Assembly: GCF_029212575.1 (NCBI RefSeq)
Contig: NZ_JARGPK010000050.1
Coordinates: 1 to 45,606, forward strand
Origin: Antarcticimicrobium sp.
GTDB lineage: Bacteria > Pseudomonadota > Alphaproteobacteria > Rhodobacterales > Rhodobacteraceae
Direction: 5' to 3'
Length of the DNA: 45,606 nt
The position numbers and the translations under genes were made by a program. Below, piece after piece: positions 1 to 8,744 of this stretch. The notes below the pieces were generated by a model that saw nothing but the letters and a program-made list of their open reading frames with translations, had not been told where the DNA came from and did not search any database. Within the stretch, counting starts at the first letter, position 1. Every line of letters starts with the position of its first letter.

Positions 1-669
1 GGGGCCTGGGCGCCGCTGCTGGCCGGGCGCGGGGTGGCGCTGACCCCCTTTGCCCCCGCCAACGCCGGGCTCTGCGTGGACTGGTCCGAGCCGATGCGCG
101 CCCGGTTCGGGGTGCCGCTCAAGGGGGTGCGGTTCAGCGCCGGGCGAATCCTGTCGCGTGGCGAGGCGGTGATCTCGGCGCGCGGGCTGGAGGGCGGCGG
201 CATCTACCCGCTGACCCCGGCGCTGCGCGAGGGGGCGCCGCTTATTGTCGATCTGCTGCCCGATCTGGCGCGCGAGGCGGTCATCGCGCGCCTGTCCCGC
301 CCGCGTGGCAAGGCGAGCCTTGCAAACCACCTGCGCAAGGCGCTGAGGTTTGATCCCGCGCGGGTGGCGCTGTTGCAGGAGTTCGGCCGGCCGTTGCCCG
401 CCGATCCATCGGATCTGGCCCGGCTGATCAAGGCGCTGCCGATCCGCCACGCGGGCCTGCGCCCGATCGACGAGGCGATTTCCACCGCCGGCGGCGTCGC
501 CCGCGCGGCACTGGACGATTCGCTCATGCTGCGGGCGCTGCCCGGCACCTATTGCGCCGGCGAGATGCTGGACTGGGAGGCCCCCACTGGGGGCTACCTG
601 CTGACTGCCTGCCTTGCCACCGGGCGCTGGGCGGGCCGCGCCGCGGCGGCCCGTCTGAATGCGGGGTAG
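1..669 (+). CDS. FAD/NAD(P)-dependent flavoprotein, HI0933/BaiN-like (3' part)
   Basis: The gene is cut by the window edge: the frame is open from base 1 and ends at the TAG at 667-669. The visible ~222 residues resemble the C-terminal half of HI0933/BaiN-type flavoproteins (TIGR03862-like). The C-terminal segment has the typical FAD-contacting pattern GTYCAGEMLDWEAPTGGY followed by a helix rich in Ala and Gly. The N-terminal Rossmann motif lies outside the window. Family members are soluble oxidoreductases, and the substrate of this subgroup is not established. A GTG at 34 is only an internal codon, because the GAWAPLLAGRG stretch before it belongs to the same protein. The family call is fairly secure and the function is not. 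Confidence 0.8.
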   Translation, partial: GAWAPLLAGRGVALTPFAPANAGLCVDWSEPMRARFGVPLKGVRFSAGRILSRGEAVISARGLEGGGIYPLTPALREGAPLIVDLLPDLAREAVIARLSRPRGKASLANHLRKALRFDPARVALLQEFGRPLPADPSDLARLIKALPIRHAGLRPIDEAISTAGGVARAALDDSLMLRALPGTYCAGEMLDWEAPTGGYLLTACLATGRWAGRAAAARLNAG

Positions 670-675
670 CCGGGA

Positions 676-1263
676 TCACCCCAGCGCGCGCACCCGCTTG
701 AACGCGTCGCGCGCCCGCATCTGTTTGGAATAGGCGATCAGCCTTTCGTTCTCGACCGGGAACTTTGCGCCGAAGGCCCAGTTCAGGCAGTGTACGCAGA
801 TAATATCGGCGATGGTCATCTGGTCGCCTTGCAGGAACGGACCGACGAAACGGTCCGCCAGGCGATCGAGGTTGCGGGCAAACTCCCACTTCAGGCTGTC
901 GGAGACCTGCGGCACGCGACGGTCCTCGGGCAGGATGAAGCTGTGCCGCGCGGCGGTCCAGAGCACGGCGTCGAATTCATCGAGGATGGTGTGGGTCAGC
1001 GCGTCCTGATGCGCCCGGTCCACGGTCCCGGCGGGATAGGTCAGTTGACCGTGCTTGTCCGCCAGATAGGTCAGGATCGCAGTCGAATCGGTCAGCACCG
1101 CGTCGCCGTCCAGCAGGATTGGCACCTTGCCCGAGGGATTCAGCGCGCGCGCCGCCTCGCTTTGCGGTTTGGCATCGTGGTGTTCATAGGCGACGCCCAT
1201 TTCCTCCAATGCCCAGAGCACGCGAAAGGCACGGCTCACGACACTTCCATAGACCTTGTACAT
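676..1263 (-). CDS. Glutathione S-transferase family protein
   Basis: A 195-residue soluble protein. The N-terminal thioredoxin-like domain (residues 1-75) starts MYKVYGSVVSRAFRVLWALE, where the Ser after VV is the likely glutathione-activating residue. NPSGKVPILLDGD carries the cis-Pro and DSTAI the gamma-Glu binding turn. A helical C-terminal domain follows, with MTIADIICVHCLNW as the N-capping box. The ATG at 1263 was chosen because GGGAGA lies just upstream; the open frame extends further but lacks GST sequence there. The family conjugates or reduces electrophiles with glutathione, and the substrate cannot be read. The gene lies about 100 bp downstream of holA on the same strand and may be cotranscribed with it. 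Confidence 0.88.
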   Translation of the reverse strand: MYKVYGSVVSRAFRVLWALEEMGVAYEHHDAKPQSEAARALNPSGKVPILLDGDAVLTDSTAILTYLADKHGQLTYPAGTVDRAHQDALTHTILDEFDAVLWTAARHSFILPEDRRVPQVSDSLKWEFARNLDRLADRFVGPFLQGDQMTIADIICVHCLNWAFGAKFPVENERLIAYSKQMRARDAFKRVRALG

Positions 1264-1361
1264 TGGGATCTCCCTGTTCCCGCTTCGCGCGCAGTCTTTA
1301 CCGCACGAGGGCGCGGCCGCAAGGGGGATGGACGGAGGTCCGACGGCCGGGGCGCCTGGTG

Positions 1362-2387
1362 TCAACGCTGCCTCAGCATTGCCAGCCGGATCAGCGCGCG
1401 CTCCATCACCGCCATGGCGGGTGCGGTCTGGCGCGCCGAACGCAGTTGCAGATCGGTGTCGGTCAGCAGGGTCAGCGCGGATTCGAGCTTGGCAGCGCCC
1501 CAGTCCTGCGCCTGCCGAACGATCTGGTCACGCCGCTTGCCATAGACCGGCGGGCGCAGTCTGCCGACCCCGGAGGCGGCACCGCCCGGATCGGAGGCGG
1601 CGGCGTAGAGCGTGCGGAAATGGCGGGTGGCCCCGATGCAGAGCGAGACCGCGTTGGTGCCCTGCGCCTGCAGCCGGTTCAGAAGCGGGCCGATCTCTCC
1701 GCTGCGGCCCTCGGCCACGACGTTGAGCATATCGTCCAGCGCCGCCTCGGTCGAACGCGGCGCGCAGGCCTCGATATCCTCCTGCGAAACGGGGAGTTCG
1801 TCGCCGAATTTGTACAGGGAGAGTTTCTCGATGGTCTGGGTAAAATCCCCCGGCCCCAGATCGTTGGCCAGATCGGTCAGCGCCGCCATCGAGTCGCGCG
1901 GCACGTCGCGAATGCCCTTGTCGGCGAGGGTGCGCTCGATCTCGTCGCGCGAGGGGGGATCGTCGTAAAGACCGACGGCAAAGGCGGCCCTGTGCCCTTC
2001 GAACGCCTTGCGCAGTTTCGAGCTTGCCTTGAGCGCGCCGGCGGTCACCACGATCTGCGCATCGCCCGGGGCCCAGTCCGTCAGCGCGGCCTGAATCGCG
2101 GGGGCGGTGCCGTCGCCGGCCTCTTCGACGAAGACCGCGCGGGGGCCGGGAAAGAACCCGACCGCCTTGACCGCGTCGAGCAGTTGCGCGGCATCCTTGC
2201 GCAACTCGCCCCCCGAAAGGCGGGTGAGGCGCATCTCTTCCTCTGCGCCGTCGCCCAGCAGCGCCTTGAGCACCTGTTGCCGCTTGATCGCGACCCGCAT
2301 CGCGTCGGCGCCGTAGATCAAGAGGCCGGTCTTGTCCGGGTCGGGACGGGTAAAGTAACGGTCCGCCTCGCGTGCCGAGAGTTTCAT
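1362..2387 (-). CDS. holA: DNA polymerase III subunit delta
   Basis: A 341-residue protein matching HolA in length and layout. This clamp-loader subunit opens the beta sliding clamp during replication. The N-terminal part contains LIYGADAMRVAIKRQQVLKALL, the degenerate nucleotide-binding start of the delta AAA-like fold. Further on are RLSGGELRKDAAQLLDAVKAV and the helical collar domain ending ERALIRLAMLRQR. The start ATG at 2387 overlaps the stop of lptE (ATGA-type, 4 bp). This lptE-holA coupling downstream of leuS is widespread in proteobacteria and supports both calls. The sequence is diverged, as usual for delta, so context carries part of the weight. Confidence 0.9.
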   Translation of the reverse strand: MKLSAREADRYFTRPDPDKTGLLIYGADAMRVAIKRQQVLKALLGDGAEEEMRLTRLSGGELRKDAAQLLDAVKAVGFFPGPRAVFVEEAGDGTAPAIQAALTDWAPGDAQIVVTAGALKASSKLRKAFEGHRAAFAVGLYDDPPSRDEIERTLADKGIRDVPRDSMAALTDLANDLGPGDFTQTIEKLSLYKFGDELPVSQEDIEACAPRSTEAALDDMLNVVAEGRSGEIGPLLNRLQAQGTNAVSLCIGATRHFRTLYAAASDPGGAASGVGRLRPPVYGKRRDQIVRQAQDWGAAKLESALTLLTDTDLQLRSARQTAPAMAVMERALIRLAMLRQR

Positions 2388-2869
2388 TCCGGCAGGTCCG
2401 CCGTGGCGTAAAGCCGGGTTACCAGTTGATCGGCGAGGACGATCATCAACCGCTCGCTCGCGTCGCGCTCGCCGGACAGGGTCTCGACGGTGGAGCCGGT
2501 GGCGGAATAGCCGGTGAAATTGCCGACCCGCCCGGAGGCTGCGACCGCGCCGCTGTCAAGTTCGGTCAGCACGTAGTCGAGTTGCCCGACCAGGCTGTAG
2601 CGGGTGGTCTCGCCGGTGGCCGTCACCGCCTGGCCTTCGGTCTCGGTTTCGAGCGTGTAGCTTAGCGCATAGGCCGGTGTTGCGGCGCGGCCCAGCCTGT
2701 CTTCCAGCGTCCGCACGAGCACATATTCGTCCGGCGCATCCGGTTCCTGCACCCGGACCCGCCCGCGCAGGGCGGCTCCCGCGCCGCCGGGGCCATAGAC
2801 AGGGGCAAAGCCGCAGGCGGCCAGCGCCAGCGGCAGGATCAGCAGGCTTCTGCGGTCAAACGACGACAT
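2384..2869 (-). CDS. lptE: LPS-assembly lipoprotein LptE
   Basis: A 161-residue predicted lipoprotein. It has a short basic N-terminus, a hydrophobic segment and a lipobox ending LALAAC with the acylated Cys at residue 19, followed by GFAPVYG, which is typical of LptE/RlpB proteins. LptE plugs the LptD beta-barrel and helps deliver lipopolysaccharide to the outer leaflet. The remaining sequence is a small alpha/beta domain with [20 protein letters not shown]. The gene overlaps leuS by 14 bp upstream and holA by 4 bp downstream, giving a translationally coupled leuS-lptE-holA unit. Sequence conservation in this family is low, and the call combines the lipobox, the size and the conserved gene order. 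Confidence 0.9.
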   Translation of the reverse strand: MSSFDRRSLLILPLALAACGFAPVYGPGGAGAALRGRVRVQEPDAPDEYVLVRTLEDRLGRAATPAYALSYTLETETEGQAVTATGETTRYSLVGQLDYVLTELDSGAVAASGRVGNFTGYSATGSTVETLSGERDASERLMIVLADQLVTRLYATADLPE

Positions 2870-5414
2870 TCACGATCCGTCCGGGGACGACGATCACCTT
2901 TTTCGGCGCCGCCCCGTCCAGCGCCTTTTGCACAGCCTTCACCGCCAGCGCGGCTTTTTCAACCTCTGCCTTGTCCATGTCCTTGGGCACGCTGATTTCC
3001 GCGCGCCGTTTGCCGTTGACCTGGATCGGCAGGGTCACGGTGTCGTCGACCAGCATCGCCGCATCCGCCTGTGGCCAGGGGGCGTTGGCGACCATGCCCT
3101 CGCCGCCCAGCATCTCCCAGATCTGTTCGGAGAGGTGCGGGGTCATCGGTGCCATGAGTTGCGCCAGGGTCAGCGCCGCCTGCCGCTTGGCCGCGCCGCC
3201 CGCCCTGGATTTCGCCAGCGTGTTGGTAAAAGCATAGAGCTTGGCGATCGCGGCGTTGAAGCCAAAGCTTTCGACCCCGCCGGTGACGTCATGGATGCAT
3301 TTGTGCATCTCGCGCAGCAGTGCGGCGTCCTCGCCGGTGGCGGGGGCGTCGGCGTCGATCTCGGAGGCCAGACGCCAGACGCGCGACAGATGCTTGAACG
3401 CGGCCTCGGCCCCGGCGGCGGTCCATTCCACATCGCGCTCCGGCGGGCTGTCGGAGAGGACGAACCAGCGCGCGGTATCGGCGCCGAACTGGCCGATGAT
3501 GCTGACCGGGTCGACCACGTTCTTCTTGGATTTCGACATCTTGGCCGAAGGGATGATCTCGACCGGCTCACCGGTGGCTTTCAGTTTCCCGTCCTCGACG
3601 TCCTCGGGCAGGTGATAGACCGGCCGCCCCTTTTCGTCGCGGGTCTGGTAGATCTCATGCGTCACCATGCCCTGGGTAAAGAGCGCGTCGAAGGGTTCGA
3701 TTGCCTTTTTCGGCAGGTGGCCGGTGATCTGCATCGCGCGGGCGAAGAACCGCGAATAGAGCAGGTGCAGGATCGCGTGTTCGATGCCGCCGATATACTG
3801 GTCGACGTTCATCCAGTAGTCGGCCTCTTCCAGCACCGTCGGGGTGTCGGCATGCGGCGCGGTGAAGCGGGCATAGTACCACGACGAATCGACGAAAGTG
3901 TCCATCGTGTCGGTCTCGCGCCGGGCGGGCTTGCCACATTTCGGGCAGCTGCAATCGCGCCAGCTTGGGTGGCGGTCGAGCGGGTTGCCGGGAATCGAGA
4001 AATCGATCGCTTTGCCGTCTTCGTCATAGGGCAGCTTGATCGGAAGATTCTCTTTCTTTTCCGGCACAACGCCGCAGCTGTCGCAATGTACGACAGGGAT
4101 CGGGCAGCCCCAGTAGCGCTGCCGCGACAGACCCCAGTCGCGCAGGCGGAACTGCACCTTGCCCTGGCCCAGACCCTGTTTCTCGGCCCAGTCGATGGTG
4201 GTGTCGATCGCCTCTTGCCCGGTGGCGACCTCGATCCCGGCGGGCTGGTCGATCCAGCGCACCTTCTCGGTTTTCGGCGGGACAAAGGCGGTGTTCTCGA
4301 CGCGGCTGTCGTCGTCCAGCGCGGTGAAGGTGTCGATCACCGACAGGTCGTACTTGCGGGCGAAATCGAGGTCGCGCTGGTCATGCGCCGGGCAGCCGAA
4401 GATCGCGCCGGTACCGTAATCCATCAGCACGAAGTTGGCGACCCAGACCGGCAGGGTCCGGTCGGGGTCAAGCGGGTGGCGAACGGTCAGCCCGGTGTCA
4501 AAGCCGCGCTTCTCGGCCTTTTCCAGCTCGGCCTCCGATGTGCCCAGCTTGCGGCAGTCGGCGTTGAATGCGGCCAGATCTGGGTTGTCGGCCTCGAGCG
4601 CCCTGGACAGCGGGTGGTCGGTGCTGAGCGCCATGAAGCTGGCCCCGGCCAGCGTGTCGGGCCGGGTGGTATAGATCTCGATCCCGTCATGGCCGTGCGT
4701 CGATTCGGTCAGGCCGAAGCGCATCTGCAGCCCGCGCGACTTGCCGATCCAGTTTTCCTGCATCAGCCGCACCTTGGCGGGCCAGTTCTCCAGCCCGTCC
4801 AGCGCCTCGAGCAGGTCCTCGGCCATGTCGGAGATCTTGAAGAACCACTGGGTCAGTTCGCGCCGCTCGACCTCGGCGCCCGAGCGCCAGCCCTTGCCGT
4901 CGATCACCTGTTCGTTGGCCAGCACGGTCATGTCGACCGGGTCCCAGTTCACCACCGCGTTCTTGCGATAGACCAGGCCCTTGTCGAGCATGTCGAGGAA
5001 CAGCGCCTGCTGCTGGCCGTAGTATTCCGGATCGCAGGTGGCGAATTCGCGGGACCAGTCGATCGACAGGCCCAGCGGTTTCATCTGGCCGCGCATGTCG
5101 GCGATGTTGTTATAGGTCCAGTCCTTGGGGTGGCCTCCGCTCGCCATCGCGGCGTTTTCGGCGGGCATGCCGAAGGCGTCCCAGCCCATCGGGTGCAGCA
5201 CGTTGTGCCCGGTGGCCAGCTTGTAGCGCGCGATCACGTCGCCCATGGTATAGTTGCGCACATGCCCCATGTGGATGCGCCCCGAGGGGTAGGGGAACAT
5301 CTCGAGCACGTAGTATTTCGGCTTGTCGGCGCTGCGGCGGGCGGTGAAGATCCCGGCCTTGTCCCAGGCCTGCTGCCATTTGGTTTCGATTTCGGCGGCA
5401 GAATAACGCGACAT
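2856..5414 (-). CDS. leuS: Leucyl-tRNA synthetase
   Basis: An 852-residue class I aminoacyl-tRNA synthetase that charges tRNA-Leu in the cytoplasm. It shows the HIGH-type signature HMGHVRNY at residues 48-53 and the KMSKS loop at 625-629. Between these are the CP1 editing domain ([21 protein letters not shown], with the Thr-rich and [15 protein letters not shown] motifs) and the leucine-specific region with a zinc-type [11 protein letters not shown] segment. The C-terminal domain ends IVNVVV. Length is normal for bacterial LeuRS. The start is the ATG at 5414. A rho-independent terminator sits just upstream and ends the preceding lipoprotein transcript, so leuS probably has a promoter within 5415-5501. 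Confidence 0.98.
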   Translation of the reverse strand: MSRYSAAEIETKWQQAWDKAGIFTARRSADKPKYYVLEMFPYPSGRIHMGHVRNYTMGDVIARYKLATGHNVLHPMGWDAFGMPAENAAMASGGHPKDWTYNNIADMRGQMKPLGLSIDWSREFATCDPEYYGQQQALFLDMLDKGLVYRKNAVVNWDPVDMTVLANEQVIDGKGWRSGAEVERRELTQWFFKISDMAEDLLEALDGLENWPAKVRLMQENWIGKSRGLQMRFGLTESTHGHDGIEIYTTRPDTLAGASFMALSTDHPLSRALEADNPDLAAFNADCRKLGTSEAELEKAEKRGFDTGLTVRHPLDPDRTLPVWVANFVLMDYGTGAIFGCPAHDQRDLDFARKYDLSVIDTFTALDDDSRVENTAFVPPKTEKVRWIDQPAGIEVATGQEAIDTTIDWAEKQGLGQGKVQFRLRDWGLSRQRYWGCPIPVVHCDSCGVVPEKKENLPIKLPYDEDGKAIDFSIPGNPLDRHPSWRDCSCPKCGKPARRETDTMDTFVDSSWYYARFTAPHADTPTVLEEADYWMNVDQYIGGIEHAILHLLYSRFFARAMQITGHLPKKAIEPFDALFTQGMVTHEIYQTRDEKGRPVYHLPEDVEDGKLKATGEPVEIIPSAKMSKSKKNVVDPVSIIGQFGADTARWFVLSDSPPERDVEWTAAGAEAAFKHLSRVWRLASEIDADAPATGEDAALLREMHKCIHDVTGGVESFGFNAAIAKLYAFTNTLAKSRAGGAAKRQAALTLAQLMAPMTPHLSEQIWEMLGGEGMVANAPWPQADAAMLVDDTVTLPIQVNGKRRAEISVPKDMDKAEVEKAALAVKAVQKALDGAAPKKVIVVPGRIVNVVV

Positions 5415-5433
5415 CGCTGCGGTCCTTTGAATG

Positions 5434-5458
5434 AAAACGCCGGGTCAAGACCCGGCGT
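5434..5458 (-). terminator. Rho-independent terminator of the DUF3576-type gene
   Basis: A perfect inverted repeat has arms at 5437-5446 and 5449-5458 (ACGCCGGGTC / GACCCGGCGT) around AA. Read on the minus strand, it is followed by a TTTT run at 5437-5434. It lies between the lipoprotein gene ending at 5502 and the leuS start at 5414, so it separates the two transcripts. Confidence 0.8.
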
Positions 5459-5501
5459 GGTGTTACTTCGGTTCCGGCCGGCATTCCAGCCCGGTTTGCG
5501 G

Positions 5502-6014
5502 CTACAGCCTCTTGTCGCGCACGCGCAACTGACGGGCCCGGGTCAGGATGGCGTCCTCGACCGCGCGGGCGGTGCCGGGGCTGACCGAGCGGCCGCCGCT
5601 GGTTTGCAGGGCGACCTTGAGCGACCGGGCGTCCAGCGAAGGATCGCTGATATGCACGGTGGCGCGATAGGACCGCCCGCCGCCCGGCGGGGTGCCATAG
5701 CCGGTGACGATCACCCCGGTGAAGGGATCGACCGACTGCACCGGCAGAAAGCTGAGCACATCCAGCGACGCGGTCCACAGGTAACGGTTCACCTGGACCT
5801 TTGTTTCGCCCTTGCCGGGGCCGAACAGATCCCAGATCGAGGATTTTTTATTGTAGTCTTCGGACGATTCCCGGTTGAGGGCGATCTGGTCGTCGATCGT
5901 CGTCTTTTCACCGACACGCACGCCGCCCAGACCGCGCAAGCGGCTGCAGGATGCAGCGGTAAGGCAGATGGCGACAATCAAGACGACCTTGGTCGGGTTT
6001 TTCAGGAAGGTCAT
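5502..6014 (-). CDS. DUF3576-like lipoprotein
   Basis: A 170-residue predicted lipoprotein. The N-terminus MTFLKNPTKVVLIVAICLTA is followed by a lipobox with Cys at residue 23. The mature part contains IWDLFGPGKGETKVQVNRYLWTASLDVLSFLPVQSVDPF, which resembles the DUF3576 family of alphaproteobacteria, whose role is unknown. The ATG at 6014 was chosen because it begins the signal sequence directly; the longer open frame adds 20 residues without a signal. Shine-Dalgarno complementarity upstream is weak. The gene precedes leuS-lptE-holA but is separated from it by a terminator. An outer-membrane or periplasmic location is inferred. Confidence 0.82.
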   Translation of the reverse strand: MTFLKNPTKVVLIVAICLTAASCSRLRGLGGVRVGEKTTIDDQIALNRESSEDYNKKSSIWDLFGPGKGETKVQVNRYLWTASLDVLSFLPVQSVDPFTGVIVTGYGTPPGGGRSYRATVHISDPSLDARSLKVALQTSGGRSVSPGTARAVEDAILTRARQLRVRDKRL

Positions 6015-6319
6015 TAGGGCAGCCCCGGCTTTTCCATTCTGGCCTGTCCTACCCAAGAGGGCCATGCTGGGCAAGGCTTTCGTGTGAAGACCCGGTCGCC
6101 GGGGTCCGCGTCAGGCGGGAAGAAACCGGCGAGATGCCCCGGCAGGGCGATTCCAGGGGCTGCAACAGGACTGTGGCAAAGCTGCACCATCCGGGACGAC
6201 TTTGATCCATGCCCGGCGGCGGGCCTTGCCAAAATGGCCCCGAAAGAGCGAAACCCCTTGCCATACCCACACCGGATTCCCCGGTTTGGGCGTATGAATC
6301 GAAAACCGAGGGAAAGACT
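6015..6319. other. Divergent intergenic region, lipoprotein / porin
   Basis: This 305-bp gap between two divergently transcribed genes must hold both promoters and the porin mRNA leader. A GGAAAG lies just upstream of the porin ATG and probably serves as its ribosome-binding site. No tRNA, clear operator palindrome or convincing -35/-10 pair was recognised. Open frames crossing it on either strand are compositional. Confidence 0.5.
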
Positions 6320-7405
6320 ATGAAAAAAGTTCTTTTCGCAACGACTGCACTGATCGCGACCGCGGGCATGGCTGCAGCCGAAGTGAGAATCAGCGGCTAC
6401 GGCCGGTTTGGTGTCGACTACAATGACGGCGCCGATGCTGGCTTGGCCGGTCTGGGTGACTATCCGGGTGGCCGCGGCCCGAGCCGTGGTAACGACACCG
6501 CCGTGAACGGCGTCAGCTCGACCACCATCACCAGCCGTCTGCGTCTGCAGTTCGACATGTCGACCGAAACCGACGGTGGCGTCGCCCTGGGTGGTCGTTT
6601 CCGTGCGCAAGCCAACAGCGGCAACAACGTTGCTGGCGGCGCCGCGTTTAACGGCGCGCGTTTCTTCGCAAGCTACGGCGGCTTCACCCTGATGGTTGGC
6701 AACATCCTCGGCGCCATCGAAAACACCACCGGCCTGTACCTCGAGACCAAGTCGGCTGGTACCGGTGTTGATGGTTCCAACTTCGTCTCGCTGGTCACCA
6801 ACGTGAACAACGAATACTTCGACTGGGATGCCTACTCTTCGGGTGGTGCCGGTGCGAACGGTGTCGAGGTTCTCTATTCGTCGGGTGCCTTCAACGGCCA
6901 CATTTCGTATTCCCAGCGTAACGTGGCCCCCGGCGGCTACTACGGCTTGGTTGCTGGTGAAACCCAGCACTCGCGCGTTGGAGCCAACGTTTCCTACACC
7001 TTCGGTAACTGGACCGGGGCTCTGGGCTTCCAGGATTCGACCGCTCTGTTCGAAGACAAGGTTCTCGTCACCCTGCAGGGCGACCTGGGTCAGTACGGCG
7101 TTCGCATGGCCTATGCCGACAACGACGGCATCAACAAGTGGGGCCTGTACGGCAACATGGATATCGGCGCTGCGTCGAACCTCCTGGTCTGGGTCACCGA
7201 CGAAGAAGCCGTGTCGGCTGCTGACGTTGTTGCTGGTCGTGGCGACAACCGCGATGCGGTTGCCGGTTCGAACCAGGAAGAAGGTACCTCCTACGGTATC
7301 CACTACTCCTACGACCTCGGTGGTGGCGCTTCCTTCGAAGCTGGCTACCGTGAGGCCTCGAACGGCAACACCACCGTTCAGGCTGGTGTGTTCTTCAGCT
7401 TCTGA
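6320..7405 (+). CDS. Outer-membrane porin
   Basis: A 361-residue beta-barrel porin for general diffusion of small solutes across the outer membrane. A signal peptide ends around AGMAAAE (cleavage near residue 20), and EVRISGYGRFGVDYND begins the first strand. Alternating aromatic and hydrophobic strands run to a C-terminal VFFSF, the Phe-terminated BAM recognition signal. Codon use differs from neighbours: GGT, CGT, GTT and AAC predominate, as in very highly expressed genes. The ATG at 6320 was chosen because it starts the signal peptide and follows GGAAAG. A strong terminator follows 28 bp after the stop, so it is monocistronic. The family matches alphaproteobacterial porins, and solute specificity cannot be told. 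Confidence 0.93.
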   Translation: MKKVLFATTALIATAGMAAAEVRISGYGRFGVDYNDGADAGLAGLGDYPGGRGPSRGNDTAVNGVSSTTITSRLRLQFDMSTETDGGVALGGRFRAQANSGNNVAGGAAFNGARFFASYGGFTLMVGNILGAIENTTGLYLETKSAGTGVDGSNFVSLVTNVNNEYFDWDAYSSGGAGANGVEVLYSSGAFNGHISYSQRNVAPGGYYGLVAGETQHSRVGANVSYTFGNWTGALGFQDSTALFEDKVLVTLQGDLGQYGVRMAYADNDGINKWGLYGNMDIGAASNLLVWVTDEEAVSAADVVAGRGDNRDAVAGSNQEEGTSYGIHYSYDLGGGASFEAGYREASNGNTTVQAGVFFSF

Positions 7406-7432
7406 TAGCTGTCGACACGTCTGACGTGATTT

Positions 7433-7463
7433 GGGCAGGTCCTCGGACCTGCCCTTTTCTTTT
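7433..7463 (+). terminator. Rho-independent terminator of the porin gene
   Basis: A perfect 10-bp stem (GGGCAGGTCC at 7433-7442, GGACCTGCCC at 7445-7454) with a two-base centre is followed by TTTTCTTTT. It is 28 bp downstream of the porin stop codon. Confidence 0.92.
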
Positions 7464-7512
7464 GCCGCGATCTGGTGTTTTCCTGCCGGCATCACCACGC
7501 AAGGGGGCCGTC

Positions 7513-8175
7513 ATGTCGCTGGAAGAGATCAAAACCCGTATCGCCGAGGCCGAGCGCACCGCCGGGCGCGCGCCCGGGGCGGTCAAACTGATCGCGGTCT
7601 CCAAGGTGCAGCCGCTGGAGCGGGTCGAGGCGGTGCTGGAACAGGGTCAGCGGATCTTTGGCGAGAACCGGGTTCAGGAGGCGGCCGGGAAATGGCCGGA
7701 TTTCAAGGACCGCTTCGACGGGGTCGAACTGCATCTGATCGGCCCGTTGCAAAGCAACAAGGCGCGCCAGGCGATCGGCCTGTTCGACGCGATCCATACG
7801 GTCGACCGGCCCAAGCTGGCCAGGGCGCTGGCCCGGCTGGCACAGGAGGAGGGGCGCTGCCCCGGGCTGTTCATCCAGGTGAATACCGGCGAGGAGCCGC
7901 AAAAGGCCGGGGTTCTGCCCGATGACACCGATGCGCTGGTCGCGGAGTGCCGCGCGCTCGACCTGCCGCTGCGCGGGCTGATGTGCATCCCCCCGGTCGA
8001 GGAGGAGCCCAGCCTGCATTTCGCGCTGCTGGCCAAGCTTGCCGCGCGCAACGGGCTCGACGGGCTGTCGATGGGCATGAGCGGCGATTTCGAGAGTGCC
8101 ATAGCGCTGGGGGCCACCCATGTGCGCGTCGGTTCGGCGATTTTCGGGGAACGCAGCGCTGCGGTTCCGTCGTGA
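7513..8175 (+). CDS. yggS: YggS/PLPBP family pyridoxal-phosphate homeostasis protein
   Basis: A 220-residue single-domain TIM-barrel PLP-binding protein that buffers pyridoxal phosphate and amino/keto acid pools. The PLP lysine is K31 in AVSKVQP. Other family motifs are FGENRVQEA, HLIGPLQSNKARQA, FIQVNTGEEPQKAG and the phosphate-binding GMSGDFESAIALGATHVRVGSAIFG. The ATG at 7513 starts directly before the first helix, 10 bp after a GGGGG stretch that may be the ribosome-binding site. It is transcribed toward the convergent L,D-transpeptidase gene, with a paired palindrome between them. Confidence 0.96.
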   Translation: MSLEEIKTRIAEAERTAGRAPGAVKLIAVSKVQPLERVEAVLEQGQRIFGENRVQEAAGKWPDFKDRFDGVELHLIGPLQSNKARQAIGLFDAIHTVDRPKLARALARLAQEEGRCPGLFIQVNTGEEPQKAGVLPDDTDALVAECRALDLPLRGLMCIPPVEEEPSLHFALLAKLAARNGLDGLSMGMSGDFESAIALGATHVRVGSAIFGERSAAVPS

Positions 8176-8193
8176 CCTGAGACCGCGGCAGGA

Positions 8194-8237
8194 AAATCTC
8201 TTCGAAGAGATTTGCCCGGAAAATTCGAATTTTCCGG
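8194..8237. repeat. Two adjacent perfect palindromes between convergent genes
   Basis: Two self-complementary sequences lie side by side. The first spans 8194-8213 (20 bp, centred on TTCGAA) and the second 8216-8237 (22 bp, also centred on TTCGAA, arms CCGGAAAA/TTTTCCGG). They occupy the 68-bp gap between yggS and the L,D-transpeptidase gene. They could act as a bidirectional terminator or belong to a dispersed intergenic repeat family. Confidence 0.7.
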
Positions 8238-8243
8238 TTCAAC

Positions 8244-8744
8244 TCAGCGGATGGGAACGACCAGCCTTGTTCCGGGCAGGACCCGGGCAGCAAGCCAGAG
8301 CAGATCGGCGCGGGAAAAGCCGATGCAGCCCTCGGTCGGGAACCCGGGCCGGCGCCATTGGTGCAGGAAAATCGCCGAGCCGCGCCCCGGCTGTGCCCGG
8401 GGCCAGTTCCAGTCGGTGAGCAGCACCAGGTCGTAAAGCGGATCGGCCCGCCGCAGCCGTTCGTGGCTGTGCCGGTAGGGTGCCCTCACCCATTGATTGT
8501 ACGAGGTCTCGCCGCTGGCGTCCGACCACAGGTCGCGCGGCCCGATCGGAAGTGCCCAGCGGGTCGGGCGCGCCATCCGGTCGGGCCGGTAGAGCATCCC
8601 GGTGATCCGGTGCAGGCCCGCAGGGGTGGCGCCGTCGCCCTCGCGCTTGTCGGCCGTGATGCCGCCGCGCCCGATCGAGCAGGGCAGCCGGCGCCCGGCG
8701 ACCCGCAGCCCCATCGGCGTGAGGACAAGATCACGCGGGCTCAC
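8244..8744 (-). CDS. L,D-transpeptidase (YkuD) family protein
   Basis: A 166-residue protein consisting almost entirely of a YkuD-like catalytic domain. The active-site segment reads [20 protein letters not shown], giving His128 and the nucleophile Cys140 in the HxnGC arrangement. Such enzymes form 3-3 peptidoglycan cross-links or attach proteins to the wall. No signal peptide is visible: the N-terminus is [15 protein letters not shown]. This matches a subfamily (YafK/DUF-type L,D-transpeptidase catalytic proteins) often annotated without a leader, so its location is uncertain. The start overlaps the ribA stop by 4 bp, implying translational coupling to ribA. Confidence 0.88.
   Translation of the reverse strand: MSPRDLVLTPMGLRVAGRRLPCSIGRGGITADKREGDGATPAGLHRITGMLYRPDRMARPTRWALPIGPRDLWSDASGETSYNQWVRAPYRHSHERLRRADPLYDLVLLTDWNWPRAQPGRGSAIFLHQWRRPGFPTEGCIGFSRADLLWLAARVLPGTRLVVPIR

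Noticed and set aside
2928-6017. 1029-residue open frame on the plus strand
   Set aside because: It is antisense to leuS and the lipoprotein gene. Long open antisense frames are expected at this GC content, and the translation has no family features.
6014-7498. 494-residue open frame antisense to the porin gene
   Set aside because: It results from the strong codon bias of the porin gene; the translation is a low-complexity mix of Val, Gly and Ala without domains.
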